Assembly (NCBI RefSeq): GCF_015277895.1
Contig: NZ_CP063815.1
Span: forward strand, 2,480,001 to 2,544,000
Origin: Microbacterium abyssi
Lineage (GTDB): Bacteria > Actinomycetota > Actinomycetes > Actinomycetales > Microbacteriaceae
Direction of reading: 5' to 3'
DNA length: 64,000 bases
Under the pieces are notes generated by a model that saw only the letters and a program-made list of their open reading frames with translations, ran no database searches and had not been told where the DNA came from. Below, in pieces: positions 32,748 through 40,856 of this stretch. The translations under genes and the position numbers were made by a program. Positions within the stretch are counted from its first letter, which is position 1, and each line of letters begins with the position of its first letter.

Positions 32748-33701
32748 TCAAAGCTTCCGCAGCAGCACGCTCTCCACGTTGTGGTCGATGCCCTTGTTCA
32801 GCACGAGCGTCGCACGGTGCCGGGTGGGCATCACGTTCTCGATGAGGTTGGGCATGTTGATGTCGCGCCAGTATCCGAGCGCGGTCGTCTCAGCCTCTGA
32901 ATCGGTGAGATGCGCGAACACGTTGAAGTAGGACGAAGGGTTGGCGAACGCGCCCTGCCGCAGCGCCAGGAACCGATCCACGTACCACTTCTCGATGTGC
33001 GACGGATCGGCATCGACGTACAGAGAGAAGTCGAACAGGTCGCTGACGGCGACATCGTTCGGAGCGGGTGGAGGCTGCAGCACGTTGAGCCCCTCGACGA
33101 TCACGACATCCGGCCGCCGCACGACGACGCGGGCATCCGGCACGATGTCGTACCTCATGTGCGAGTAGAACGGCGCGCGCACTTCGGCGGCGCCCGACTT
33201 CACTTCGGTCAAGAACTCCAGCAGCGCCCGCCGGTCGTACGACTCCGGGAAGCCCTTGCGGTCCATCAGGCCGCGCCGCTCGAGCTCGGCGTTCGGGTAC
33301 AGGAACCCGTCGGTCGTCACCAGCTCGACCCGCGGCGTCCCCGGCCACCGGCTCATCAGCTCGCGCAGCAGACGCGCGATCGTCGACTTGCCCACCGCGA
33401 CCGACCCTGCGACTCCGACCACGAACGGGGTCGTGACGTCCTCCTCATCGAGGAACGCGCTCGTCGCCGCGCCCAGCCGCTTCGTGGCCGACGCGTACAG
33501 GCTCAGCAGCCGGCTCAGCGGCAGATACACCTCGCGCACCTCGGTGAGGTCGAGCCGGTCGCCGATGCCGCGCAGCTCGACGACCTCGGTCTCGCTCAGC
33601 GGCTGGTCGAGCCCCTTGGCCAATCGCGCCCACTCCGCGCGTCCGATCTCGCGGTACGGCGACAGGGGCAGCGTGGGGTCGGCGGTGGTCACGGCATCCA
33701 T
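32748..33701 (-). CDS. coaA: Type I pantothenate kinase
   Basis: 317 residues, the normal length for CoaA. It phosphorylates pantothenate, the first step of CoA synthesis. The P-loop is [20 protein letters not shown] at about residues 93-112. [16 protein letters not shown] near the start and [32 protein letters not shown] in the middle are family blocks. The C-terminus [17 protein letters not shown] is also typical. It ends 75 bp from the glmS start and is transcribed in the same direction. Confidence 0.96.
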   Translation of the reverse strand: MDAVTTADPTLPLSPYREIGRAEWARLAKGLDQPLSETEVVELRGIGDRLDLTEVREVYLPLSRLLSLYASATKRLGAATSAFLDEEDVTTPFVVGVAGSVAVGKSTIARLLRELMSRWPGTPRVELVTTDGFLYPNAELERRGLMDRKGFPESYDRRALLEFLTEVKSGAAEVRAPFYSHMRYDIVPDARVVVRRPDVVIVEGLNVLQPPPAPNDVAVSDLFDFSLYVDADPSHIEKWYVDRFLALRQGAFANPSSYFNVFAHLTDSEAETTALGYWRDINMPNLIENVMPTRHRATLVLNKGIDHNVESVLLRKL

Positions 33702-33750
33702 CGTATCGGCGCGGCCCCGAGCTCACCCGCCCCGATCCGGATGCCGTCGC

Positions 33751-34755
33751 TCACGGCCGCACCCGAACCGAGGCTCTCGGCACCAGCGCCCCTGGGTGGT
33801 CACCGTCGGGCTTCGCCTGCAGAGTGAATCCTCCGTCGGCATCCACGGTGATGACGCCCGTCACGACGACCGGATCTCCGACCGTGAGCAGTCGCGTGCG
33901 GATCTGCCGGACGCCAAGCGCTCGCGCATGCTCGGACAGCGCGCGATCTGCGAGACGGATCGTGTCGATCGTCGCTTTCACTCCCGGGCGTCCGCGCATC
34001 TCGACGCCGTCCGGCTGCACCCGGATGAAGGCATCGCCGACGAGCACGTAGAACTCGGATGCTTCGCCGTCGAAACCCGCGTGCTCATCCGAGTTCGCGA
34101 GCCCCGGCATCCACCGGCCCTCGAGGTAGCCGGTGCTCACGCCGCGATCGGCGGCACTTTCCTCCCAGTTCTCCTGCGTGGTGCCGTCGATGCGCCACGA
34201 CACGCACGCGCTGCCGTGCAGCGGGTCGCGGAGCATCGGCTCGCCGGGGACTGTGACGATGGCTCCGTCGAAGCTGCGCAGACCCGGCGTCGTGGGTTCC
34301 CGCCGCTGAACGCCTTGCAGCACCCGCCACCGGGCGTAGTCCCACACGAGGAAGGCCAGCCACAGCACGGTGGCGATGAACCAGGCGCCGATGAACCAGA
34401 TCGCGGCTACCCGGCCCTCGGATTCCGACGGCATCGCCGCCCCGGATCCATTGAGATTCACGATCCAGAACGAGAACGCCGACCACACCCCGAACGAGGC
34501 GAGCAGAGCGAGGAATGCGCAGGCGACGGCGATCCGCGGCACGCGGAACGCGTCCATCTCCCGCGCCCATGCGCCCGCCAGTGCCGACAGCGCGATCCCG
34601 GCGGCGAGCGCGACGATCACCGCCAGGACGACCTGTCCGCCCCAGTCGGCACCTCGAACCCACGGCCAGGCGCTGCGTGCGTGCTCGGCCGTCACGAAGA
34701 GCAGGATCGCCCCGACGAATCCCAGCAGTAATGTCCACCCCAGAAGAACGCGCAT
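33751..34755 (-). CDS. Membrane protein resembling the GIDE domain family
   Basis: 334 residues from the ATG at 34755, preceded by AAGGGGAGACG. Four hydrophobic segments lie in the first half: about 4-22, 36-62, 71-97 and 113-135. A soluble region follows (about 150-334). In it SFDGAIVTVPGEPMLRDPLHGSACVSWRIDG and EFYVLVGDAFIRVQPDGVEM resemble GIDE-type (E3 ubiquitin-ligase-like) domains found in bacterial membrane proteins. No RING finger is present and no enzyme activity can be claimed. A long minus-strand extension upstream to 35898 lies opposite the phosphatase gene and is not credible. Confidence 0.7.
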   Translation of the reverse strand: MRVLLGWTLLLGFVGAILLFVTAEHARSAWPWVRGADWGGQVVLAVIVALAAGIALSALAGAWAREMDAFRVPRIAVACAFLALLASFGVWSAFSFWIVNLNGSGAAMPSESEGRVAAIWFIGAWFIATVLWLAFLVWDYARWRVLQGVQRREPTTPGLRSFDGAIVTVPGEPMLRDPLHGSACVSWRIDGTTQENWEESAADRGVSTGYLEGRWMPGLANSDEHAGFDGEASEFYVLVGDAFIRVQPDGVEMRGRPGVKATIDTIRLADRALSEHARALGVRQIRTRLLTVGDPVVVTGVITVDADGGFTLQAKPDGDHPGALVPRASVRVRP

Positions 34756-34851
34756 CGTCTCCCCTTGCGCTGCGGATCCTCCCCAGTGGGATCCTGCGGT
34801 CATCATGACAGAACACCGAGGCGAAGACCACTGCGCGAGTAGTCTCGTTCT

Positions 34852-35793
34852 GTGCGCCTGGGAATCCTCGACATCGGGTCGAACACCGTCCACCTGCTCG
34901 CGGCGGACGCCCGTCCCGGCGGACGCCCGCTTGCGACGACCAGCGATCGCTCCGTCGTGCGCCTGATGCGCTTCCTCACACCGGAGGGCGCGATCAGCGA
35001 AGACGGAGTCCGCGAGCTCGTGGATGCCGTCACCCGCGCGCGGCGGATCGCCGAGACCGAGCGGGTCGAGACGCTGCTCGCGACCGCGACGAGCGCGGTC
35101 CGCGAAGCGCTCAACGGCGAAGAGGTCATCGCCCGTATCGAGCAGGCGCTCGGCCAGCCCCTGCAGGTGCTCACCGGCGAGCAGGAGGCGGAACTCACCT
35201 TCCTCGCCGTGCGGCGCTGGTTCGGGTGGGATGCCGGACGCATCCTGCTGCTCGACATCGGCGGCGGGTCGTTCGAGTTCGCCGCCGGCGGCGACGAACT
35301 GGCGGAGGTCGCGGCATCCGTGCCTCTCGGCGCCGGGCGCATGACCGTCCAGTTCCTGCCCGGCGATCCGCCCGGTGAGGATGCCGTCGAGCGACTGCGC
35401 GCGCATTCCAGGGAGGTGCTGGCGCCGGTGGCGGCCAGGCTCAACGCGCTGCCGAGCCCCGATCACATGGTCGGCTCGTCCAAGGCGATCCGATCGCTGG
35501 CGAACCTCGCCGGTCGAGAGGTCTCCGGGCTCGGCTTCGACCGGACCGTGATGTCTCGTTCGGCGTTGAAGTCGTGGATCCCGCGGCTCGCCCGGATCCC
35601 GGCATCCGCTCGTCAGGAGCTGCCGGGGATCACGCCCGATCGCACGCTGCAGATCGTCGCGGCCGCCGTCTGCCTGCACACCGCGATGAAGATGCTCGAC
35701 ATCGACGAGATCGAGGTGTCGCCTTGGGCGCTGCGCGAGGGCGTGCTGCTGCGTTACACCGAGTCGATGACCTGGGGCGGCGTCGGGATCTGA
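34852..35793 (+). CDS. Ppx/GppA family exopolyphosphatase
   Basis: 313 residues from a GTG. The actin-like phosphate-1 motif LGILDIGSNTVHLLAADA is at the N-terminus and LLLDIGGGSFEFAAGGDE at about residue 138-155 is phosphate-2. VETLLATATSAVREALNGEEV is another family block. These enzymes hydrolyse polyphosphate or pppGpp; the short (about 310) single-lobe form is usual in actinobacteria (Ppx1/Ppx2 type), and its exact substrate cannot be read from sequence. TAGTCT at 34840-34845 stands 6 bases before the GTG: leaderless. Confidence 0.9.
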   Translation: MRLGILDIGSNTVHLLAADARPGGRPLATTSDRSVVRLMRFLTPEGAISEDGVRELVDAVTRARRIAETERVETLLATATSAVREALNGEEVIARIEQALGQPLQVLTGEQEAELTFLAVRRWFGWDAGRILLLDIGGGSFEFAAGGDELAEVAASVPLGAGRMTVQFLPGDPPGEDAVERLRAHSREVLAPVAARLNALPSPDHMVGSSKAIRSLANLAGREVSGLGFDRTVMSRSALKSWIPRLARIPASARQELPGITPDRTLQIVAAAVCLHTAMKMLDIDEIEVSPWALREGVLLRYTESMTWGGVGI

Positions 35794-35912
35794 GTTCCGG
35801 CCAGGCCGCCCGCGAGCCCGCCGACCCCGCGACCCAGAGACAAAGGGCGGCGCCGACAGTAGTCTGAGTGCGGTCCGGTGAAACGCTGCGCGCATCAAGG
35901 AAGAGCGACGAG

Positions 35913-36479
35913 ATGAGACCGCTGAGATACTCGATCAACGTCACACTCGACGGCTGCTGCCATCACGAGGCAGGGCTCCCGCCGGACGAGGAGTCGATGC
36001 GCTACTGGACCGCTGAGATGGAGCGCGCCGATGCGCTGCTGTTCGGCCGGGTGACCTACGAGATGATGGAGTCGGCGTGGCGCCGGCCAGCCGGCGGCAC
36101 CTGGCCCGACTGGATGGACGAGTGGGAGATCCCGTTCGCCGAGACCATCGACCGGAAGAAGAAGTATGTCGTCTCCAGCACGCTGAGCGAGGTCGATTGG
36201 AATGCAGAGCTGGTGCGAAGCGATTTGCGGCAGACGGTTCAGCGACTCAAGCAGGAGCCGGGCGAGGGCCTGTGGGTCGGTGGAGTGACGCTCCCTGCGG
36301 CGTTGGCGGATCTAGGGCTCATCGACGAGTACGAGTTCCTGGTGCACCCGGTCGTCGCCGGACACGGTCCGACGTTGCTCGCCGGTCTGCGTGAGCGCAT
36401 CCAGCTCGAGCTCGTGGATCGCCGCGAGTTCCGGTCCGGGGCGGTCGCCCAGCGATACCGGCCGGCGCTCCGAAGCTGA
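35913..36479 (+). CDS. RibD C-terminal / dihydrofolate reductase-like protein
   Basis: 188 residues from the ATG at 35913, which follows AAGGAAGAG. PLRYSINVTLDGCCHHEAG opens the RibD-C reductase fold. LLFGRVTYEMMESAW (about 48-62), KKYVVSSTLSEVDWNAELV and GEGLWVGGVTLPAALADLGLIDEYEFLVHPVVAGHGPTLL are the NADPH-binding and C-terminal blocks. This is the stand-alone YwjB/YyaP type, not the riboflavin enzyme. Substrate unknown. Confidence 0.85.
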   Translation: MRPLRYSINVTLDGCCHHEAGLPPDEESMRYWTAEMERADALLFGRVTYEMMESAWRRPAGGTWPDWMDEWEIPFAETIDRKKKYVVSSTLSEVDWNAELVRSDLRQTVQRLKQEPGEGLWVGGVTLPAALADLGLIDEYEFLVHPVVAGHGPTLLAGLRERIQLELVDRREFRSGAVAQRYRPALRS

Positions 36480-36489
36480 GCGCCGCGCG

Positions 36490-38550
36490 TCAGCGGCCGG
36501 CGACCACGCTCTCGGGCCGGATGTCCAGCCGCCGCAGCAGCTGCGCGTTCACTGCGACCACGATCGTCGACAGCGACATCAGCACGGCGCCGACCGACAT
36601 CGGCAGCACGAAGCCGAACGGGGCGAGCACGCCGGCGGCGAGCGGAACCGAGATGAGGTTGTACCCGGCCGCCCACCAGAGGTTCTGCTTCATCTTGCGG
36701 TAACTGGCCCGAGACAGCTCGATGATCGACAGCACCGCACGCGGATCGTCGCTCGCGAGGATCACGCCCGCCGACGCGATGGCGACGTCGGTGCCGGCTC
36801 CGATCGCCACGCCGACGTCGGCCTGCGCGAGGGCGGGGGCGTCGTTGACGCCGTCGCCGACCATCGCCACACGGCGCCCTTCGTCCTGCAACTGCTTCAC
36901 CTTCGCGGCCTTGTCCTCCGGCCGGACGCCTGCGAAGAACCGGTCGATGCCCAACTCGGACGCCACGGATGCCGCCACCGCCTCCGCATCGCCCGTGATC
37001 ATCACGACCTGCACGCCGCGAGCGTGCAGCGCCTCGATCGCCTCGCGCGATTCCCTGCGCACCTCGTCGGCGAGCCGCAGCACTCCCGCCACATGACCGT
37101 CGACGAGCACATGCAGGATGATCGCTCCCTCTCTCCGCCACTCCTCCGCGATCGGAAGCTCGCCGGCGCTCTCCTGCTCGAGCAGGTACGGCCCGCCGAC
37201 CTGCACGACCTTCCCATCGACGTCCGCGCGCACGCCGACCGCCGGCGACGAGGCGAATCCCGACGCCCCGGGCACTGCGAGGTGCGATGCCGCATTCACG
37301 ATCGCCTTCGCCAGCGGGTGCTCCGAGTCGCCCTCTGCACCGGCCGCCAGCGCGAGCAGACGATCGGCGTCGATCCCCTCGGCGGGGTGGATGCCGGTGA
37401 CCGCAGGCGTGCCCTTGGTCAGGGTTCCCGTCTTGTCGAACAGCACGGTGTCGACAGTGCGCATGCTCTCCAGCGCCAGCCGGTCCTTGATGAGCACACC
37501 GCTGCGCGCGGCCCGCTCGGTCGCGATCGACACGACCAGCGGGATCGCCAGGCCCAGCGCATGCGGGCACGCGATCACCAGGACGGTGATCGTCCGCACC
37601 ACGGCGGCGTCCGGCATCCCGAGCAGCGTCCACACCGCGGCGGTGATGACACCGGCGGTCAGCGCGAACCAGAACAGCATCGCGGCCGCGCGGTCGGCGA
37701 TGCGCTGCGCGCGCGAACTCGAGTTCTGCGCCTCGGTCACGAGCTTCTGGATGCCGGCGAGCGCCGTGTCGTCGCCGATCGCTGTGATCTCCACCCGAAG
37801 ACCCGAATCCGTGGCGACGGTTCCGGCGACGACCGGGTCGCCGTCGGCACGGCGCACGGTGCGGGACTCTCCGGTGATCATCGACTCGTCCATGCTCGCC
37901 GCGCCCTGCACGACCTTCCCGTCGGCGGGCACGCGGCCGCCGGGCCGAATCACGACGACGTCGCCGACCCGCAGTTCCGCAGGCGACACGGTGACGGTGG
38001 TGCCGCCCTCGACGCGCTCAGCCTCGTCGGGCAGGAGCGCTGCCAGCGAGTCGAGCGCCGAGGTGGTCTGCGCGAGCGAGCGCATCTCGATCCAGTGTCC
38101 GAGCAGCATGATCACGATCAGCAGTGCCAGCTCCCACCAGAACTCCAGCTCGTGGTGCAGCATCCCGAGGCTCGCGCCCCACGACGCGAGGAACGCGACC
38201 GTGATCGCCAGCCCGATCAGCAGCATCATGCCCGGCGCACGTGAGCGCAGCTCCTGCACGGCTCCGGTGAGGAACGGCGCACCACCCCACGCGTACATCG
38301 CGGTGCCGAGCACCGGCGAGATCCACGCCACCCATCCCGCTTCGGGCAGCTGATAGCCGAGCAGCATCGCGAACATGCCGGAGAAGATGATCACCGGAAC
38401 GGCGAGCACGAGCATGATCCAGAACAGCCGCCGGAACTGCCCGACGTGATCCGCGTGATCCGCGTGACCCGCGTGCTCGCCATGACCGTGGGCCTGCACG
38501 GGCACCTGCTGGTGCTCGGCATGGCTCATGGTGTGATCGTGCTGACTCAT
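36490..38550 (-). CDS. copB: Copper-translocating P-type ATPase, CopB type
   Basis: 686 residues from the ATG at 38550, eight bases after an AGGAGG site. The N-terminus is a His-rich tail (HDHTMSHAEHQQ, HGHGEHAGHADHADH) in place of a Cys-x-x-Cys domain. The membrane metal-site motif is CPH (VIACPHALGLAIP, Cys near residue 326), the CopB/P1B-3 type. Other catalytic motifs are intact: SMITGESRTV (actuator), LFDKTGTLTKG (phosphorylated Asp near 369) and MVGDGVNDAPAL. Likely exports copper or silver. A CsoR-like operator precedes it; no csoR or copZ is in the window. An ATG seven codons upstream is less likely because the ribosome site would lie inside the gene. Confidence 0.92.
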   Translation of the reverse strand: MSQHDHTMSHAEHQQVPVQAHGHGEHAGHADHADHVGQFRRLFWIMLVLAVPVIIFSGMFAMLLGYQLPEAGWVAWISPVLGTAMYAWGGAPFLTGAVQELRSRAPGMMLLIGLAITVAFLASWGASLGMLHHELEFWWELALLIVIMLLGHWIEMRSLAQTTSALDSLAALLPDEAERVEGGTTVTVSPAELRVGDVVVIRPGGRVPADGKVVQGAASMDESMITGESRTVRRADGDPVVAGTVATDSGLRVEITAIGDDTALAGIQKLVTEAQNSSSRAQRIADRAAAMLFWFALTAGVITAAVWTLLGMPDAAVVRTITVLVIACPHALGLAIPLVVSIATERAARSGVLIKDRLALESMRTVDTVLFDKTGTLTKGTPAVTGIHPAEGIDADRLLALAAGAEGDSEHPLAKAIVNAASHLAVPGASGFASSPAVGVRADVDGKVVQVGGPYLLEQESAGELPIAEEWRREGAIILHVLVDGHVAGVLRLADEVRRESREAIEALHARGVQVVMITGDAEAVAASVASELGIDRFFAGVRPEDKAAKVKQLQDEGRRVAMVGDGVNDAPALAQADVGVAIGAGTDVAIASAGVILASDDPRAVLSIIELSRASYRKMKQNLWWAAGYNLISVPLAAGVLAPFGFVLPMSVGAVLMSLSTIVVAVNAQLLRRLDIRPESVVAGR

Positions 38551-38574
38551 CAGACCTCCTGCGGTAGTCACCCA

Positions 38575-38591
38575 ATACCCCTAGGGGGTAT
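38575..38591. promoter_or_regulatory. CsoR-like copper operator
   Basis: ATACCCCTAGGGGGTAT, a near-palindrome of the G/C-tract type bound by CsoR repressors, centred 33 bp before the copB ATG. It also lies 52 bp upstream of the ArsR-ArsC fusion gene on the other strand. Confidence 0.65.
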
Positions 38592-38628
38592 AAGTCACGC
38601 CCTCGTCCCAGCATTCCATACCCGCGAG

Positions 38629-38644
38629 ATAGACTCCCGTCTAT
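38629..38644. promoter_or_regulatory. ArsR-type operator at the arsR-arsC start
   Basis: ATAGAC-TCCC-GTCTAT, a perfect 6-bp inverted repeat. It contains the probable -10 box TAGACT and its last two bases are the AT of the ATG. The same design recurs at 39518. Confidence 0.7.
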
Positions 38645-39521
38645 GAATTCCGCGGTGGACGCCGGAGCACTGACCGCGCTCGCTGATCCCACGCGCGCAC
38701 GTATCGTGCAACTGATCCAGGACGCCGACGGTGGTCGCGCCCTCGTCGGCGGACTCGCCGAGGCGTTGCAGCTGCGCCAGCCCACTGTCAGCCACCACAT
38801 GGGCGTTCTGCATTCCGAGGGCGTGGTCACGCGCGAGCGCGAGGGGCGCCGGGTCTGGTATTCGATCGACCCCGAGCAGGCCGATCGGGTCTCCGCCATC
38901 CTCGGCCCGCGCGACGCCGCCGCGCTGAAAGCCTCACCCGACCTCGACCGCATCATCGACGATCTCGCCACGCGCTACCGCGGCACCTTCAACCGCGAGA
39001 CGGTCGCGCGTTGCGTGGAGGAGAGCCACGACTTGCTCAAGCAGAGCGGCGATACGCATCTGCTCGCCTCGCGCACAGCGCGCTTCGCCTCCGATCGCCT
39101 CGATGACCGCAAGGCCGCCACGAGCAAGACGGCAAGGCCCTCAGTCCTTTTCGTCTGCGTGCAGAATGCCGGGCGTTCGCAGTTGGCCGCCGGCATCCTG
39201 CGCCAGCTCGCGGGCGATCGGGTCACGGTGCGCACGGCCGGCTCGGCGCCGGCATCCGAGGTTCGCGCCGCGATCGTCGCCGCTCTCGACGAGATCGGCG
39301 TCCCGGTGGGCGGCGAGTTCCCGAAACCTCTCACCGACGAGACCGTCAAGGCGGCGGATGTCGTGATCACGATGGGATGCGGTGACGCCTGCCCTGTCTA
39401 TCCAGGGCGCCGCTACCTCGACTGGGATCTCGAGGATCCGGTCGGCAAGCCGATGAGCACCGTACGCGAGATCCGCGACGACATCGATCGCCGCGTCCGC
39501 GACCTCTTGAACGATCTATAG
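38643..39521 (+). CDS. ArsR repressor fused to arsenate reductase-type phosphatase domain
   Basis: 292 residues. Residues 1-100 are an ArsR winged helix (ALADPTRARIVQLIQDADGG, LRQPTVSHHMGVLHSEGVVTREREGRRVWYSI). Residues about 160-292 form a low-molecular-weight phosphatase/arsenate reductase domain: VLFVCVQNAGRSQLAAGILRQLAG with Cys172 as nucleophile, and VITMGCGDACPVYPGRRYLDWDLEDP. No classic Cys-Val-Cys metalloid site is seen in the repressor helix, so the sensing cysteines are not identified; an alternative is CVEESHDLL at about 122. It is probably leaderless. arsC follows after 21 bp. Confidence 0.9.
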   Translation: MNSAVDAGALTALADPTRARIVQLIQDADGGRALVGGLAEALQLRQPTVSHHMGVLHSEGVVTREREGRRVWYSIDPEQADRVSAILGPRDAAALKASPDLDRIIDDLATRYRGTFNRETVARCVEESHDLLKQSGDTHLLASRTARFASDRLDDRKAATSKTARPSVLFVCVQNAGRSQLAAGILRQLAGDRVTVRTAGSAPASEVRAAIVAALDEIGVPVGGEFPKPLTDETVKAADVVITMGCGDACPVYPGRRYLDWDLEDPVGKPMSTVREIRDDIDRRVRDLLNDL

Positions 39522-39533
39522 ATAATCATCTAT
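39518..39533. promoter_or_regulatory. ArsR-type operator at arsC
   Basis: ATAGAT-AATC-ATCTAT, a perfect 6-bp inverted repeat with a 4-base spacer that matches ATAGAC-TCCC-GTCTAT at 38629. It starts within the last codons of the fusion gene and ends 9 bases before the arsC ATG, so arsC probably has its own leaderless, repressed promoter. Confidence 0.7.
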
Positions 39534-39542
39534 GCTTTCACC

Positions 39543-39941
39543 ATGACCAAGCCCACCGTCCTCTTCGTCTGCGTCCACAACGCCGGCCGCTCCCAGATGG
39601 CCGCGGGTTTCCTCCAGGCCCTTGCCGGCGACCGCGTCGAGGTGCTGTCGGCCGGCTCCGAGCCCAAGGATCAGATCAATCCGGCCGCGGTGTCAGCGAT
39701 GGCTGAAGAGGGCATCGACATCGCGAACAACACCCCGAAGCTCCTCACTGTCGATGCGGTGAAGGAGTCCGACGTGGTGATCACGATGGGATGCGGCGAC
39801 GCGTGCCCGATCTTCCCGGGCAAGCGCTACGAGGACTGGGAGCTCGACGACCCCGCCGGTCAGGATGCCGACACCGTTCGCCGCATCCGCGACGACATCC
39901 GCAGCCGGGTCGAGACACTGATCGGCGAGCTCCCCGAGTGA
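39543..39941 (+). CDS. arsC: Arsenate reductase, low-molecular-weight phosphatase type
   Basis: 132 residues. It starts MTKPTVLFVCVHNAGRSQMAAGFLQALAG with nucleophile Cys10 in the C-x5-R loop. VVITMGCGDACPIFPGKRYEDWELDDPAGQDADTVRRIRDDI supplies the second cysteines (in CGDAC) and the catalytic Asp of the DDP motif. This matches thioredoxin- or mycothiol-linked arsenate reductases. It is similar to the C-terminal half of the fusion protein just upstream, suggesting duplication. The stop overlaps the aquaporin GTG. Confidence 0.93.
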   Translation: MTKPTVLFVCVHNAGRSQMAAGFLQALAGDRVEVLSAGSEPKDQINPAAVSAMAEEGIDIANNTPKLLTVDAVKESDVVITMGCGDACPIFPGKRYEDWELDDPAGQDADTVRRIRDDIRSRVETLIGELPE

Positions 39942-40660
39942 GCCCGCACCCGCTCTGGCGGCGTGCGCTGGCCGAGTTCCTCGGCACCGGGATGCTCGTC
40001 ACCGTCGTCGTCGGATCCGGCATCGCCGCGCAGAGATTGTCGTCCGACACCGGGCTCCAGCTGCTCGAGAACGCCCTCGCCACGGCGATGGGGCTCGGCG
40101 TGCTCATCGTGTTGCTCAGTCCAGTGTCGGGTGCGCACTTCAACCCGGCCGTCTCGCTGGCCATGACGATTCTCAATCGCCACTCTCCCGACGGACTGCT
40201 CAAGCGCGAACTCGTCACGTACTCGGCCGCCCAGATCGTCGGCGGGATCGGTGGCGCCGTTCTCGCGAACGCGATGTTCGACGTGGCACCGGCGCTCTCC
40301 ACGATCGACCGCGCGACGCCGGCCACGTTCCTCGCCGAGGTGGTGGCGACCGCCGGTCTGGTGCTGGTGATCACCGGGCTCAGCCGCGCCGGCCGTTCGG
40401 TTCCTGTCGTAGCGACGGCGGTGGGATGCTACATCGGCGCCGCTTACTGGTTCACGAGCTCCACGTCGTTCGCGAACCCGGCCGTCACGATCGGCCGCGT
40501 CTTCACCGACACGTTCGCGGGCATCGCCCCGGCATCGGTGTTGCCGTTCGTCATCGCTCAGCTTCTGGGCGCATGCGTCGCAATCTGTCTCACCGTCGCA
40601 CTCTTCCCGCGTCGGGCCACGCACGCCGCTAAGGGCGACGTAGTATCCCGATCACACTGA
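39938..40660 (+). CDS. aqpS: MIP-family aquaporin/aquaglyceroporin, arsenite channel candidate
   Basis: 240 residues from a GTG overlapping the arsC stop. Two NPA boxes are intact: HFNPAVSLAM (about 68-77) and SFANPAVTIGRVF (about 178-190). Six hydrophobic helices fit the MIP fold. No ArsB or Acr3 pump is nearby. In Sinorhizobium meliloti the AqpS channel works with ArsC by letting arsenite flow out down its gradient, and the gene order here suggests the same. After the stop comes a 196-bp gap (40661-40856) holding only short imperfect repeats. Confidence 0.88.
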   Translation: MSPHPLWRRALAEFLGTGMLVTVVVGSGIAAQRLSSDTGLQLLENALATAMGLGVLIVLLSPVSGAHFNPAVSLAMTILNRHSPDGLLKRELVTYSAAQIVGGIGGAVLANAMFDVAPALSTIDRATPATFLAEVVATAGLVLVITGLSRAGRSVPVVATAVGCYIGAAYWFTSSTSFANPAVTIGRVFTDTFAGIAPASVLPFVIAQLLGACVAICLTVALFPRRATHAAKGDVVSRSH

Positions 40661-40856
40661 GAGGCCCTAGCCGCTCCCTGAGCCTGTCGGAAAGCCGACA
40701 ACGGCGACCTCAGCAGCTCAACGAGCGGCGTTCAGCCGAATGCGTTAGCGAAAGCGGACAGGTTCGAGACGACGCCCGCAAGCGTCCGTCCGGCATGCGG
40801 ACAAGCGGACATGCACCATGATGGAGGGAGTGTCTGTTCGGGGGAAGGAACTCTAC

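Noticed and set aside
33751..35898. A 715-codon minus-strand frame joining the GIDE-like gene to DNA opposite the Ppx/GppA gene
   Set aside because: The membrane protein starts at 34755 with a ribosome site; the upstream half has no protein-like features.
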